The notes below the pieces were generated by a model. That model saw only the letters and a list, made by a program, of their open reading frames with translations. It searched no databases and had not been told where the DNA came from. Below, one piece after another: positions 1 to 9,300 of a stretch of 64,000 bases of DNA (position 1 is the first letter of the stretch; each line of letters starts with the position of its first letter). The DNA comes from Achromobacter spanius (GTDB lineage Bacteria > Pseudomonadota > Gammaproteobacteria > Burkholderiales > Burkholderiaceae_B). The stretch is taken from the NCBI RefSeq assembly GCF_003994415.1, contig NZ_CP034689.1, positions 3,100,001 to 3,164,000 on the forward strand. Direction: 5' to 3'. The translations under genes and the position numbers were made by a program.

Positions 1-174
1 GGCGATGTTGCGCATCGACAGGTTGTGCAGCGTGTTGTGCACCAGGAACCAGACGCCCGCCCCGACCAGCGTCAGGGCCAGCACCTGGTAGACCAGCGCG
101 CGGGTGGCCGGGTCGTTCCAGGACACCCGGTGCGCGGGCCGCGGCACTGGGGATAGCGCGGTGTTCTTGGCCAC
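1..174 (-). CDS. aapQ: Amino-acid ABC transporter permease, AapQ type (5' part only)
   Basis: Only the first 58 codons are inside the window; the gene continues past base 1. The start is GTG at 174-172. The product begins VAKNTALSPVPRP and then reads WNDPATRALVYQVLAL, followed by a hydrophobic segment. This WND..R...YQ opening is typical of AapQ/BztB, the first inner-membrane permease of the general L-amino-acid (AapJQMP) transporter. The stop codon of the aminotransferase lies 3 bases upstream, so the two genes are cotranscribed and probably translationally coupled. The periplasmic binding protein aapJ is two genes upstream. The permease identity is supported by this motif and context; the rest of the protein cannot be seen. 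Confidence 0.8.
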   Translation of the reverse strand, partial: MAKNTALSPVPRPAHRVSWNDPATRALVYQVLALTLVGAGVWFLVHNTLHNLSMRNIA

Positions 175-177
175 GAC

Positions 178-1386
178 TTAGTCCGCCATCAAGACTTTGA
201 CGGCCGCTTCCAGGCGGTCCATGCCTTGCTCGATGACTTCGGTGGACGTCGCGAACGAGAAACGCACGTAGGGCGACAAGCCGTACGAACCGCCGTCAAT
301 CACCGCCACGCCGGCTTCGCGCAGGAAGAACAGGCTGACGTCCAGGTCAGTCTTCAGTTCGCCGGCCGGGCCAGTGCGGCCGATCAGGCCCTGCACATTG
401 GCGTACACGTAGAAGGCGCCGTCGGGCATCGCGCACGAAATGCCGGGAATGGCGTTCAGGCGGCGCACGATCAGGTCGCGGCGGGCTTGAAAGATGTCGA
501 CCATCTGGGTGACGCTGGATTGGTCGCCTTCCAGGGCGGCTTGCGCGGCCACTTGCGAGATGGCGCTGGGGCAGGACGTGCTTTGCGACATGACGGTGCT
601 CATCGCCTTGATCAGGTCGGCCGGCCCGGCGCCATAACCCACGCGCCAGCCCGTCATGGCGTAGGACTTGGACATGCCGTTGACGATCAGCGTGCGTTCG
701 ATCAAGCGCGGCTCGACCTGCACGGGCGAGGCATGCGCCTGGCCGTTGTAGCAAAAGGGCGCATAGATTTCATCGCTAAGAATCCAGACCTGCGGATGAC
801 GGAGCAACACGTCGGTCAGGGCGTGCAGTTCAGCAGCGCTATACACGGCGCCGCTGGGATTGCTGGGGGAATTCAGGATCAACCAGCGCGTGCGCGGCGT
901 GATGGCGGCTTCCAGCGTGGCGGCGTCCAGCTTGAAACCTTGCGATTCCGGGCCAGTCACGACCACGGGCTTGCCTTCGTTCAACAGCACCATGTCGGGG
1001 TACGAGACCCAGTACGGCGCGCAGACGATGACTTCATCGCCGGGTTCCAGGCTGGCCGTCAACGCGGCGCCGATGATCTGCTTGGCGCCCGCGCCCACGG
1101 TGATCTGGTCCATGCCGTAGGCTACGCCCAGGCTCAGTTGCAGGCTGTTGGCGATGGCGCGGCGCAGGCCGACGGTGCCATTCGGGCTGGTGTAGCGGAT
1201 GTCGCCGCTGGCGATGGCGTCCTGGCCGGCGCGCGCGATGTGGGCGGGCGTGGACATGTCGGGTTCGCCGAGCGTGAAGTCGGCGATCTCGCGGCCCTGG
1301 CGGCGCAATTCGTCCACGACGATCTTGGCGGCCATGCTGGGCGAAGGTTTGATCTGTTTCAGGCGGGCGTTGACGATGCTGTTCAT
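178..1386 (-). CDS. Pyridoxal-phosphate aminotransferase, class I/II (aspartate aminotransferase-like)
   Basis: A 402-residue fold-type I aminotransferase. It shows GEPDMSTP near the N terminus, NSPSNPSG, SDEIYAPF, and NGMSKSYAMTGWRVGYG, which holds the PLP-binding lysine; RFSFATS near the C terminus carries the substrate-carboxylate arginine. I chose the ATG at 1386 (MNSIVNARLKQIKPSPS); an open frame runs about 70 codons further upstream but has no family-like sequence. It sits between the binding protein aapJ and the permease aapQ of an amino-acid ABC transporter, so it probably acts on the imported amino acid. The exact substrate (aspartate, aromatic or other) cannot be told from the sequence. 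Confidence 0.88.
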   Translation of the reverse strand: MNSIVNARLKQIKPSPSMAAKIVVDELRRQGREIADFTLGEPDMSTPAHIARAGQDAIASGDIRYTSPNGTVGLRRAIANSLQLSLGVAYGMDQITVGAGAKQIIGAALTASLEPGDEVIVCAPYWVSYPDMVLLNEGKPVVVTGPESQGFKLDAATLEAAITPRTRWLILNSPSNPSGAVYSAAELHALTDVLLRHPQVWILSDEIYAPFCYNGQAHASPVQVEPRLIERTLIVNGMSKSYAMTGWRVGYGAGPADLIKAMSTVMSQSTSCPSAISQVAAQAALEGDQSSVTQMVDIFQARRDLIVRRLNAIPGISCAMPDGAFYVYANVQGLIGRTGPAGELKTDLDVSLFFLREAGVAVIDGGSYGLSPYVRFSFATSTEVIEQGMDRLEAAVKVLMAD

Positions 1387-1437
1387 GGTTGCAACGTAAA
1401 AGAGGCAAACGGGGCCGTGCGATGGCCGGCTTGCGGG

Positions 1438-1475
1438 TAAAGAGAAAAGCGGCTTCGCGTGGAAGGCGAAGCCGC
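1438..1475 (-). terminator. Hairpin plus T-tract after aapJ (partial terminator/attenuator)
   Basis: On the minus strand a perfect 10-bp stem (arms 1475-1466 and 1458-1449, GCGGCTTCGC/GCGAAGCCGC, loop of 7) is followed by TTTTCTCTTT. It lies between the stop of aapJ and the start of the aminotransferase. This arrangement, common in ABC operons, lets the binding protein be made in excess over downstream genes. Stem and T-tract are seen; the attenuation role is inferred. Confidence 0.75.
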
Positions 1476-1553
1476 GCACGGGCGCGGTGGTGCGACGGCG
1501 CGGGGTTGTGTATGCACGTGCGTCGTCGCGAAGGCGAAGGCGAGGGCGGGCGC

Positions 1554-2570
1554 TTAGCGCACCGGCCAGCCGTACATCAGGCCGCCCTGGGTCCATTGCT
1601 TGTTCAGGCCACGCTCCAGCTTCAGCGGGCTGTCCTTGCCCATGGCGCGGTCATAGCTTTCGCCGTAGTTGCCCACCTGCTTGATGATGTTGTAGGCCCA
1701 CTTGTCGTCCAGCCCCAGGTTCTTGCCCATGCCCGGCGTCACGCCCAGGATGCGTTGCACGTTGGGGTTCGTGCTCTTCAACATGTCATCCACGTTCTTG
1801 GACGTGATGCCGTATTCCTCGGCTTCCAGCATCGCGTTCAGCGACCAGCGCACCACGTTGAACCATTGCTCGTCGCCTTGGCGGACCATCGGGCCCAAGG
1901 GCTCCTTGGACAGGTTTTCCGTCAGGATTTCCCAATCTTCCGGCTTGGCCAGGCGCGTGCGCATGTTGGCGGCGGTGTTGGACTTGTCGTTGGTGTAAGC
2001 GTCGCAACGCCCCGTTTCCAGCAGGCGGAAGTTTTCGTCGTAGTTCTCGACCAGCACCGGCTTGAACGTCAGGCCACGGCTGCGGAAGTAGTCGGCCAGG
2101 TTCAGTTCGGTAGTGGTGCCGGGCTGCACGCAGATCGTCGCGCCGTCCAGTTCCTTGACGCTTTTCACGTTCATGGACTTTTTGACGATCAGGCCTTGCG
2201 CGTCATAGAAGTTCACGCCCACGCCGATCAGGCCCAGCGTGGTGTCGCGGGTCAGCGTCTGCGTGGTGTTGCGCGACAGCATGTCGATTTCGCCGGACTG
2301 CAAGGCGGTGAACTTGGCTTGCGCGGTCAACACATTGCCCTTGACCTTCGAGGCGTCGCCGAACATGGCGGCGGCCACGGCGCGGCACATATCCACGTCC
2401 AGGCCCGTCCATTCGCCCTTGCTGTCCAACACCGAGAAGCCGGGAATGCCGGCAAAGCCGCACTGCAAGAAACCCTTTTTCTTGACGGCATCGAACGTCA
2501 CGCCGGCTTGCGCGCCAGAGGCGGCGCACAGCAAAGTCGCCGCAACGGCGGTGGTCAGAAACTTACGCAT
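1554..2570 (-). CDS. aapJ: General L-amino-acid ABC transporter, periplasmic binding protein
   Basis: A 338-residue family 3 solute-binding protein with a Sec signal peptide (MRKFLTTAVAATLLCAASGAQA, cleavage expected after AQA). Family landmarks include GFLQCG, GLDVDMCRAVAAA, LSRNTTQTLTRD, GATICVQPGTTTELNLADYF, and a C-terminal IIKQVGNYGESYDRAMG...L.RGLN.QW typical of AapJ/BztA. Family members bind a broad range of polar L-amino acids in the periplasm. It is the first gene of the operon that continues to the aminotransferase and aapQ. The 441-bp stretch upstream must hold its promoter. Confidence 0.92.
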   Translation of the reverse strand: MRKFLTTAVAATLLCAASGAQAGVTFDAVKKKGFLQCGFAGIPGFSVLDSKGEWTGLDVDMCRAVAAAMFGDASKVKGNVLTAQAKFTALQSGEIDMLSRNTTQTLTRDTTLGLIGVGVNFYDAQGLIVKKSMNVKSVKELDGATICVQPGTTTELNLADYFRSRGLTFKPVLVENYDENFRLLETGRCDAYTNDKSNTAANMRTRLAKPEDWEILTENLSKEPLGPMVRQGDEQWFNVVRWSLNAMLEAEEYGITSKNVDDMLKSTNPNVQRILGVTPGMGKNLGLDDKWAYNIIKQVGNYGESYDRAMGKDSPLKLERGLNKQWTQGGLMYGWPVR

Positions 2571-2903
2571 GAAGAATGCTCCTGGGGAGGGGGTCGAAAA
2601 CGCTTGGGATAAGCGGGGAAAGTGGAAACCTTCCGCAACGCGCGCAGCCGATCGCCGGCCGGGGCCGGGCAGTGGCGCACGAGTGCGGAGGGGAAAGGGA
2701 AGCGGGCCCGGAACGGGCGCGGTGTGACCGGACTATGCGGTCAGGGGGTATGCCGATGGATACGCGTCGTGTAGCGCTGGAACGTGGTGCGTAGGGAAAG
2801 GATCGGACTCATCGGCGGTACTTGTACAACGTGGGTCATAACGAGGGTCATGCTTGGCGGGGCGGGCAGGGTCGGCAAACCGGCGTCCTTCCGGACCGCT
2901 AAG

Positions 2904-2934
2904 TCATAAGACGTATGATGGCAGTGGTCATACA
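2904..2934. promoter_or_regulatory. Possible operator, overlapping inverted repeats
   Basis: Two overlapping dyads: TCATA-5-TATGA (2904-2918) and GTATGA-9-TCATAC (2913-2933). The half TGTATGA, read on the minus strand, matches half of the GntR/FadR sites proposed elsewhere in this window (TGTAYGA), but the second half does not have the right spacing. It could be a weak site for the adjacent regulator or belong to another regulator of aapJ. Confidence 0.25.
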
Positions 2935-2964
2935 GGCTAGCAAGTAAGGGGATTCCCGTAATTG

Positions 2965-2993
2965 CCGTGCCGGCGGTGACATTGCCGGCACGG
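2965..2993 (-). terminator. Stem-loop 3' of the GntR gene
   Basis: Perfect 10-bp inverted repeat CCGTGCCGGC / GCCGGCACGG (2965-2974 and 2984-2993) with a 9-base loop, beginning 19 bases after the regulator's stop codon. No T-run follows on the minus strand, so it may be a weak or Rho-assisted terminator, or an RNA-stabilising hairpin. Confidence 0.4.
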
Positions 2994-3011
2994 TTCACCT
3001 GGTAAAACGGC

Positions 3012-3740
3012 TTACTGCGCGGGGCCGTGAGATAGCAGTTTGCGGTAGCGCGCGATACTGTCGCCCAGGTGGCGAGCCATGGCGGCGCGCGCGGCGCCGG
3101 GGTCGCGGCGCATGATGGCCGTCAGGATGGCTTCGTGCTCGCGCACGTTGCGGGTTTCGTAGGTTTCCAATTCTTCGGGCGTCTTGCCGCCGTGCTTGAT
3201 GTTCAAGTCCAGCATGACGTCGCGCACGGCGGCGCGCAGCAGCGCGGGAAAGTGCGGGTTGTTCGACGCCTTGGCGATGGACAGATGGAATTCGTAGTCG
3301 GCCTTGACGGCGGCTTCCATGTCGCGCGTGGCGCGGTTGAAGGCGTCGAACGCTTCGACGATGCCGCTCAGGTCGGACGCGCTGCGGCGCTCGGCCGCCA
3401 GCCCACAGGCTTCGACTTCAAGCCCCGCGCGCAGCTCCATGATGTGCAGCGCCCAGCGCGGATCGGTGGCCGGTTCGATGACGAAGTCGATGGGCTTTTC
3501 GCGGTCTTCGGTGACGAATACGCCGATGCCGGGCTTGCTGACCAGCCGGCCGCTCAGGCGCATCGACGCGACCGCTTCGCGGATGACCGTGCGGCTGACG
3601 TTGAATTCGTCGCACAGCGCGTGTTCCGACGGCAGCTTGTCGCCGGCGCGATAGGTGCGGGCATCCAGGCGCTTGTTCAGTTCCTCGATGACCACGTCTG
3701 TCAGGCGCGAACGCTGGCGGGGCCGGGCGGGAGTTTCCAT
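3012..3740 (-). CDS. GntR-family transcriptional regulator, FadR/FCD subfamily (hexarate regulon)
   Basis: 242 residues. The N-terminal winged helix-turn-helix spans about residues 10-75 (DKLPSEHALCDEFNVSRTVIREAVASMRLSGRLVSKPGIGVFV). The C-terminal FCD ligand-binding domain spans about 95-230, with the metal/ligand-site pattern ELRAGLEVEACGLAAER, DYEFHLSIAKASNN and EHEAILTAI. I chose the ATG at 3740, preceded by AGAGAG. Operator-like palindromes occur upstream of this gene, of kdgD, of the Bug receptor, and of the semialdehyde dehydrogenase and galactarate dehydratase genes 13-15 kb away. It is therefore most likely the repressor of D-galactarate/D-glucarate catabolism, with an acid-sugar intermediate as inducer. 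The ligand is inferred. Confidence 0.9.
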   Translation of the reverse strand: METPARPRQRSRLTDVVIEELNKRLDARTYRAGDKLPSEHALCDEFNVSRTVIREAVASMRLSGRLVSKPGIGVFVTEDREKPIDFVIEPATDPRWALHIMELRAGLEVEACGLAAERRSASDLSGIVEAFDAFNRATRDMEAAVKADYEFHLSIAKASNNPHFPALLRAAVRDVMLDLNIKHGGKTPEELETYETRNVREHEAILTAIMRRDPGAARAAMARHLGDSIARYRKLLSHGPAQ

Positions 3741-3899
3741 CGTCTCTCTTATGGGGGTGTGGCAATTGCAGCGGGCCATGGGCCCGCGTCCGGAGCCGCA
3801 AGTGTACGCTTTCCAGACACCGCGACCGGGCGTTCAACGGGGTGATAGAACGGGGTTCCGGCGTTGATGCAACGATATCGAACCCGCCGGAACAGTATG

Positions 3900-3917
3900 C
3901 TGTATGACAACATACAG
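3900..3917. promoter_or_regulatory. Candidate GntR operator upstream of the regulator gene
   Basis: CTGTATGACAACATACAG, a perfect 7-4-7 palindrome located 160 bp upstream of the gntR start. It matches the 5184 site at 13 of the 16 core positions. It suggests autoregulation. Confidence 0.65.
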
Positions 3918-3971
3918 GTGAGGCAAACGGCGATGCGGGTTTGTGCCCGATGCATCGGCAAAAGACGCCAA

Positions 3972-4005
3972 GCAAAAAAAACGCCCTCGAAAATCCGAGG
4001 GCGTT
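3972..4005 (-). terminator. Intrinsic terminator of kdgD
   Basis: Perfect 10-bp stem AACGCCCTCG/CGAGGGCGTT (3980-3989 with 3996-4005), loop of 6. On the minus strand it is followed by a run of T residues (3973-3979). It sits 36 bases after the kdgD stop codon and separates kdgD from the regulator gene. Confidence 0.9.
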
Positions 4006-4040
4006 CTTGTCAGCCAGTGGCTGGTTTTATAGCTGGGCGT

Positions 4041-4955
4041 TTACTGCGGCCCGAGCTTCTTGATCAGCGCGTTGAGCATTTCCATTTCTTCGCCGGTCAG
4101 GTCGGTCAGCGGCGCGCGCACGGGGCCGGCGTCATGGCCGACAAGTTTCGCGCCAGCCTTGACGATGCTGACGGCGTAGCCGGCCTTGCGATTGCGGATT
4201 TCCAGGTACGGCAGGAAGAAATCATCCAGCAAGCGGTTGGTGGTGTCGGAATCTCCGGCGGCAATGGCGCGGTAGAAGTCCATGGCGGTCTTGGGCACGA
4301 AGTTGAAGACGGCCGAGGAATACACCGGCACGCCCAGCGCGCGGTAGGCGGCGGCATAGACTTCAGCGGTGGGCAGGCCACCCAGGTACGAGAAGCGGTC
4401 GCCCATTTTGCGGCGGATGCGGACCATGGCTTCGATGTCGCCGATGCCGTCCTTGAAGCCGACCAGGTTGGGGCAGCGTTCGGCCAACTGGGCCAGGCTG
4501 TCGGCCGACAGGCGCGACTGCGCGCGGTTGTAAACGATGACGCCGATCTTGACCGACTTGCAAACCTGTTCGACGTGGGCGGCGATGCCGTCCTGGGCCG
4601 CTTCGGTCAGGTAGTGGGGCAGCAGCAGGATGCCCTTGGCGCCCTGGCGCTCGGCTTCTTGTGCATAGGCGATGGCGGTGCGGGTGGGGCCGCCCGCGCC
4701 GGCCAGGATGGGCACCTTGCCGGCGCAGGTCTGCACGGCGGTGCGGACGACGTCTGAATATTCCTGGGGCGCCAAGGAAAAGAACTCGCCCGTGCCGCCG
4801 GCGGCGAACAGCGCGGTGGCGCCGTACGGGGCCAGCCATTCCAGGCGGGCGGCGTAGGTCTTGGGGTTGAAATCGCCGTTCTGGTCAAAGTCCGTCACGG
4901 GGAAGGAGAGCAAGCCTTCCGATACGATTTCCTTGAGTTCCTGGGGAGTCGTCAT
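4041..4955 (-). CDS. kdgD: 5-dehydro-4-deoxyglucarate dehydratase
   Basis: 304 residues, the usual length for this DapA/N-acetylneuraminate-lyase superfamily enzyme (EC 4.2.1.41). It converts 5-keto-4-deoxy-D-glucarate to alpha-ketoglutarate semialdehyde, water and CO2. Visible hallmarks are SFPVTDFDQNGDFN, GGTGEFFSLAPQEY, VYNRAQSRL (catalytic Tyr) and NLVGFKDGIGD with Schiff-base Lys168. The ATG at 4955 was chosen because KdgD proteins begin near TPQELK; an upstream in-frame extension to 5045 overlaps the operator. The product of the distant garD gene is its substrate, and its product feeds the dehydrogenase at 16691-18274. An operator-like site lies 70 bp upstream. Confidence 0.93.
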   Translation of the reverse strand: MTTPQELKEIVSEGLLSFPVTDFDQNGDFNPKTYAARLEWLAPYGATALFAAGGTGEFFSLAPQEYSDVVRTAVQTCAGKVPILAGAGGPTRTAIAYAQEAERQGAKGILLLPHYLTEAAQDGIAAHVEQVCKSVKIGVIVYNRAQSRLSADSLAQLAERCPNLVGFKDGIGDIEAMVRIRRKMGDRFSYLGGLPTAEVYAAAYRALGVPVYSSAVFNFVPKTAMDFYRAIAAGDSDTTNRLLDDFFLPYLEIRNRKAGYAVSIVKAGAKLVGHDAGPVRAPLTDLTGEEMEMLNALIKKLGPQ

Positions 4956-5024
4956 GCCTTCATCCAATAAAAAGTAAGTAAGAAAAGCGATCTGGGCGAT
5001 GGCGGGGCCATCTGTCTTGAATAG

Positions 5025-5042
5025 ATGTCGGTCATCGTACAA
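5025..5042. promoter_or_regulatory. Candidate GntR operator upstream of kdgD
   Basis: ATGTCGGTCATCGTACAA. Its core TGTCGGTCATCGTACA aligns over 16 positions with the palindrome at 5184 (one strong half CGTACA, one weak half). It lies in the 289-bp divergent promoter region between kdgD and the Bug receptor gene. Confidence 0.5.
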
Positions 5043-5183
5043 CATGAAATTAAGGTAGGCAATAGGTCCGGGATGCGCTCGGATCTTGAGTGAAGAATCG
5101 CTACATCCCGCGGTAAAAAAACTCCGTAATTACCCTAGATTGAAATGCCGGTATTTGCCGCAGTATTCTCCGTTTCCGATAAG

Positions 5184-5201
5184 TTGTACGACAACGTACA
5201 A
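5184..5201. promoter_or_regulatory. Candidate GntR operator upstream of the Bug receptor
   Basis: TTGTACGACAACGTACAA is a perfect 7-4-7 palindrome, 44 bp upstream of the TTG start of the receptor gene. It is the best copy of the repeated motif and defines the proposed consensus TGTAYGAYMACRTACA. Confidence 0.7.
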
Positions 5202-5244
5202 GAAAAGACGACCTTACCCTCGGGTCCCAATCAGGAGACAAACC

Positions 5245-6228
5245 TTGAAGGCATTTCCCTTGTTCCGCCGTACCTTGGCCGCGCTGGCCCTGACCACCCT
5301 GGGCGTCGCCGCCCATGCCGCCGACGACTGGCCGGCCGCCAAGCCGATCACCCTGGTGGTGCCGTTCGCGGCGGGCGGCACGTCCGACATCCTGGGCCGG
5401 ATGGTCGCGCAGGAACTGGGCGCCAGCCTGAGCCAGACCGTGCTGGTGGAAAACAAGGGCGGGGCGGGCGGCGTGCTGGGCGCCGACGCGGTGGCGCGCG
5501 CCAAGCCGGACGGCTACACCTTGCTGCTGGGCACCATTGCCACGCACGCGATCAACCCGGCGCTGTTGCCCGGCATCAACTACAATGCCGCCCGCGACTT
5601 TGCGCCGGTGATCTTGCTGGGCAGCATCTCGAACGTGTTGCTGGTGGGCGCGAACCAGCCCTATAAGACGGTGCAGGACGTGGTGGCGGCGGCCAAGGCC
5701 AACCCGGACACCATCGCTTTTGGTTCGGCGGGCCAGGGCACGTCGCAGCATCTGTCGGGCGAAGTGTTCAAGCAATTGACCGGCGCGCATCTCACGCACG
5801 TGCCGTACCGAGGCAGCGCGCCAGCCATCCAGGACCTGATCGGCGGCCAGATTCCCAGCTCGTTTGAAACCGCGCTGGTGGCCTTGCCGTACGTGAAGAG
5901 TGGCAAGGTGCGCGCGCTGGCCGTCACGTCGGCCAAGCGCACCGAGGTCATGCCCGACGTGCCCACCATGCAGGAAGCGGGCGTGGCGGGGTTCGACGTC
6001 AGCAGTTGGCAGGGCATTTACGCGCCCGCCAATACGCCGCCGGCGGTGGTCGACCGCTTGAACAAGGCGATTGCGGCCATCATCGCCAAGCCCGAGGTGG
6101 ACGCGAAGATGAAGGGCCTGGGCTTGGCGTACACGCCGAACACGCCTGCCGAGTTCAACGCGTTTCAAACCGGGGAACAAGCCAAGTGGGCAAAGATCAT
6201 TGCGGACGGCAAGTTGCGACCCCAGTAA
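5245..6228 (+). CDS. Bug/TctC-family tripartite tricarboxylate receptor (periplasmic solute-binding protein)
   Basis: 327 residues starting at TTG 5245, which has an AGGAGA ribosome site 7 bases upstream and directly precedes a good Sec signal peptide (LKAFPLFRRTLAALALTTLGVAAHA). The mature protein has the Bug pattern: KPITLVVPFAAGGTSDILGR, VLVENKGGAGGVLGADAVARAKPDGYTLL, GSAGQGTSQHLSGEVFK, THVPYRGSAPAIQDL and VPTMQEAGVAGFDVSSWQGIYAP. Bug proteins bind carboxylic acids for TctAB-type transporters; no TctA/TctB genes are nearby, so it is an orphan receptor. The divergent kdgD gene and the operator upstream suggest it captures galactarate or glucarate. Confidence 0.9.
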   Translation: MKAFPLFRRTLAALALTTLGVAAHAADDWPAAKPITLVVPFAAGGTSDILGRMVAQELGASLSQTVLVENKGGAGGVLGADAVARAKPDGYTLLLGTIATHAINPALLPGINYNAARDFAPVILLGSISNVLLVGANQPYKTVQDVVAAAKANPDTIAFGSAGQGTSQHLSGEVFKQLTGAHLTHVPYRGSAPAIQDLIGGQIPSSFETALVALPYVKSGKVRALAVTSAKRTEVMPDVPTMQEAGVAGFDVSSWQGIYAPANTPPAVVDRLNKAIAAIIAKPEVDAKMKGLGLAYTPNTPAEFNAFQTGEQAKWAKIIADGKLRPQ

Positions 6229-6289
6229 GCGGGGCCAAACCGGCAGGGCGGGCGGGGCAGCGGGGCGGCCAGCCGGCGAGGCAGGGTGG

Positions 6290-6360
6290 CCGGAAAAATT
6301 CCGGTAGGATTTCACCTTTAGCGAATTCCCGACGCGAATTCCTGCCACGAATTCCCAGCC
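6290..6360. repeat. Palindrome and 13-bp direct repeats upstream of the hybrid kinase
   Basis: CCGGAA-AAA-TTCCGG (6290-6304) is followed by three copies of CGAATTCC starting at 6322, 6335 and 6348, i.e. a spacing of exactly 13 bp. The array ends about 20 bp before the kinase start and so probably overlaps its promoter or leader. The function is unknown. Confidence 0.5.
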
Positions 6361-6379
6361 CCAACCCCCACCCGCCACC

Positions 6380-9300
6380 ATGCCAAAATCGTCGTCGCAG
6401 CCCGCCAACCGCTCTGCCTTTCCTCGGACGCTGCTGGCCGGCTTCTTGACGGCGGCGCTTGCCACGCTGCTGATCGCCTTCGTCAACGTGCGCTCGGCTG
6501 ATGGACGGTCCAACGCGGTCATGGCCATGGACCGCAGCACCGAGACCCTGCGCCAGCTGAGCCTGTTCAATTCAGCGGTCAAGGATGCCGAGATCGGCCA
6601 GCGCGGCTATCTGCTTACCGGCGACCCCTCTTATCTGGAACCGTATCTGCGTTCGCTGCCCTTGATCCAGCAGCGCCTTGCCGTGATCCGGGGGGCCACC
6701 GACCACGACTCCGGGCAGCGCCGCCTGGTCAACGATATCGAAGGCATCACCCGACAGAAGCTGGCCGAGTTGCAGAGCACCATCGACATGCGCAAGGCGG
6801 GCAACGTGGAAGGCGCGCTGGCCGTGGTCCGTACCGACACCGGCAAAGAGGCGATGGATCGGCTGCGCGACCTGGTCGCTGATTTGTACACGCGGCAGAT
6901 GGAGGAACTGGCGGCGGGCAAGAACGCCTGGTCCGACGCCACCACCACCTCGGCCTATTACTCCTGGGGCGGTTCGCTGCTGTTGCTGGTGCTGATCTCC
7001 ATTTCGGCCGGCATGACCGTACGCGAATATCAGGCCAAGGCGCGCCAGTCCTGGGTGACGACCGGGCTTTCGGGCCTTAGTCTGCGGCTGCAGGGCGATC
7101 AGCGTCTGGACGAGATCGGCAAGCGCACGCTGGACTACCTGGCCGAATACCTGAATGCGGACGTGGGCGCGGGCTATGTGGTCGAGCGCAGTACGGGGGA
7201 ATTGGAATTGTTCGGCGGCTTCGCGCTGCCGCCCGAACGTCTGGCGCAAAAATTCCTGCCCGCCGAAGGGCTGACGGGCCAGGCGGTCACCTCGCGCCGC
7301 TTGCTGCATGTGCGCGACGTGCCGGCGGGGCATTTGGAATTGGCCTCGGCCGTGGGGCGTTCCAATCCGGCTGAACTGATGCTGGCGCCCGCCATGCATA
7401 ACAACCGCGTCTATGCCGTGATTGAACTGGGCTTCAATCACCCAGTGGGTGACCTGGAGCGCAGCCTGCTGGAAGGCGCGTCGGAAATGCTGGCGTCGGC
7501 GATCCGCGCGGGTCAGGACCGTAGCCGCCTTGAGGCGCTGCTGGAAGAAACCCAGCGTCAGGCGGAAGAACTGCAGACGCAGCAGGAAGAACTGCGCGTC
7601 AGCAATGAAGAGCTTGAGCAGCAAAGCCGCATCCTGCAGGAGTCGCAGGCGCGCATGGAACTGCAGCAGACCGAGCTTGAGCAGACCAATTCCAATCTGG
7701 AAGCGCAGGCCGAACAGTTGCTGCGGGTGCAGGGCGCGCTGACCGAAAAAGCGCGCCAACTGACGCAGGCCAGCCAGTTCAAGAGCGAGTTCCTGGCCAA
7801 CATGAGCCACGAATTGCGCACGCCCTTGAATTCCACGCTGATCCTGGCCAAGCTGCTGTCGGACAACAAACCGGGCAACCTCAGCGCCGAGCAGGTCAAG
7901 TACGCGCAGACCATTTACGCGGCCGGCAGCGACCTGCTGACGCTGATCAACGACATTCTGGATCTGGCCAAGATCGAGGCCGGACAGGCCACCATGGAAA
8001 TCGAGCAGGTGCCCATTGCGCTGACCTTGCAGCGCCTGCTGGAGCCGTTGCGGCCGATGGCGCTGGAAAAAGGCCTGGCGTTGGAGCTGGACATCGAGCA
8101 GGCCGTGCCCGCCACCATGCATACCGACCCCAAGCGCCTGGGCCAGGTGCTGAAGAACCTGTTGTCCAATGCGCTGAAATTCACCGAGCGCGGCAACGTC
8201 ACCTTGCGGGTGTCGCGGGTGCTGGGGCAAGGGCGCGAGCGGCTGGCCTTTGCCGTGCACGACACCGGCATTGGTGTTCCGGCCGAGCAACAGGAATTGA
8301 TTTTTGAAGCGTTCCGCCAGGCCGACGGCAGCACCCATCGCAAGTACGGCGGCACGGGGCTGGGCCTGTCTATTTCGCGCGACCTGGCCGAACTGCTGGG
8401 CGGCAAGCTGACGGTGGTCAGCACGCCCGGGCAGGGCAGCGTCTTTACCCTGGAAGTGCCGGTGCGCCTGGAAGGCCAGCAGCCAGCGACCGGTGCGGGT
8501 GGCGCGGCGGCATCGTCCCGGGTTACGGCGCCGACCTTGTGGGATGTGCCCAAGCAACGCCCGCCCGTGGCTCAAGCGCGGCCCGCCACGGCGCCCGCCG
8601 CCGAACCGCCCGCCAGCGACGGCCCGGAGTCCGATCGCAGCATTCTGGTCATTGAAGATGACGAGCGCTTTGCCGGCATTCTTGCCGATCTGGCGCGCGA
8701 AATGGGCTTTGGCTGCCTGTTGGCGCACACCGCGACGGACGGCCTGGACCTGGCGGTGCGCAAGCGGCCCAACGCCATCGTGCTGGATGTGAACCTGCCC
8801 GACTTCTCCGGCCTGGGCGTGCTGGACCAACTGAAGCGCAACCCGCAGACCCGGCATATTCCCGTGCACGTGGTGTCGGTGGCCGACTATGCGCAGGAAG
8901 CCATGGGCCGTGGCGCAGTGGGCTACGCGCTGAAACCGGTCAAGCGCGAAGAGCTGGTCGAAGCCTTGCGGCGCCTGGAGGCCAAGTTCACGCAGCATGT
9001 GCGGCGCGTGCTGGTGGTGGAAGATGACGACCGCCAACGCGAAAGCGTGCGCCAACTGCTGGCGCGCAATGACGTCGAGATCGTGCCCGCCGCCACGGCG
9101 CAGGCCGCACTGGCATTGCTGCGCGAGAATACCTTTGATTGCGTAGTGATGGACTTGAACCTGCCCGACATGAGCGGCTACGAGTTGCTGGAACAGATGG
9201 CCGAGCAGGACAGCGTGTCGTTCCCGCCGGTCATCGTCTATACGGGCCGCGCGCTGTCGCGCGACGAAGAGCAGCACCTGCGCCGCTTTTCCAAGTCCAT

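Larger units (their letters stand above)
2571..3011. other. Intergenic region between gntR and aapJ
   Basis: 441 bases without a convincing gene; a short open frame on the minus strand (2741-2998) has no recognisable features or good ribosome site. The region should contain the aapJ promoter. It holds a stem-loop close to the gntR stop (2965-2993) and inverted repeats around 2904-2934. No sigma-54-type signature was found on the aapJ strand. Confidence 0.6.

Noticed and set aside
2741..2998. Possible 85-residue gene between gntR and aapJ
   Set aside because: No ribosome site, no recognisable sequence, and it overlaps the stem-loop and probable promoter elements.
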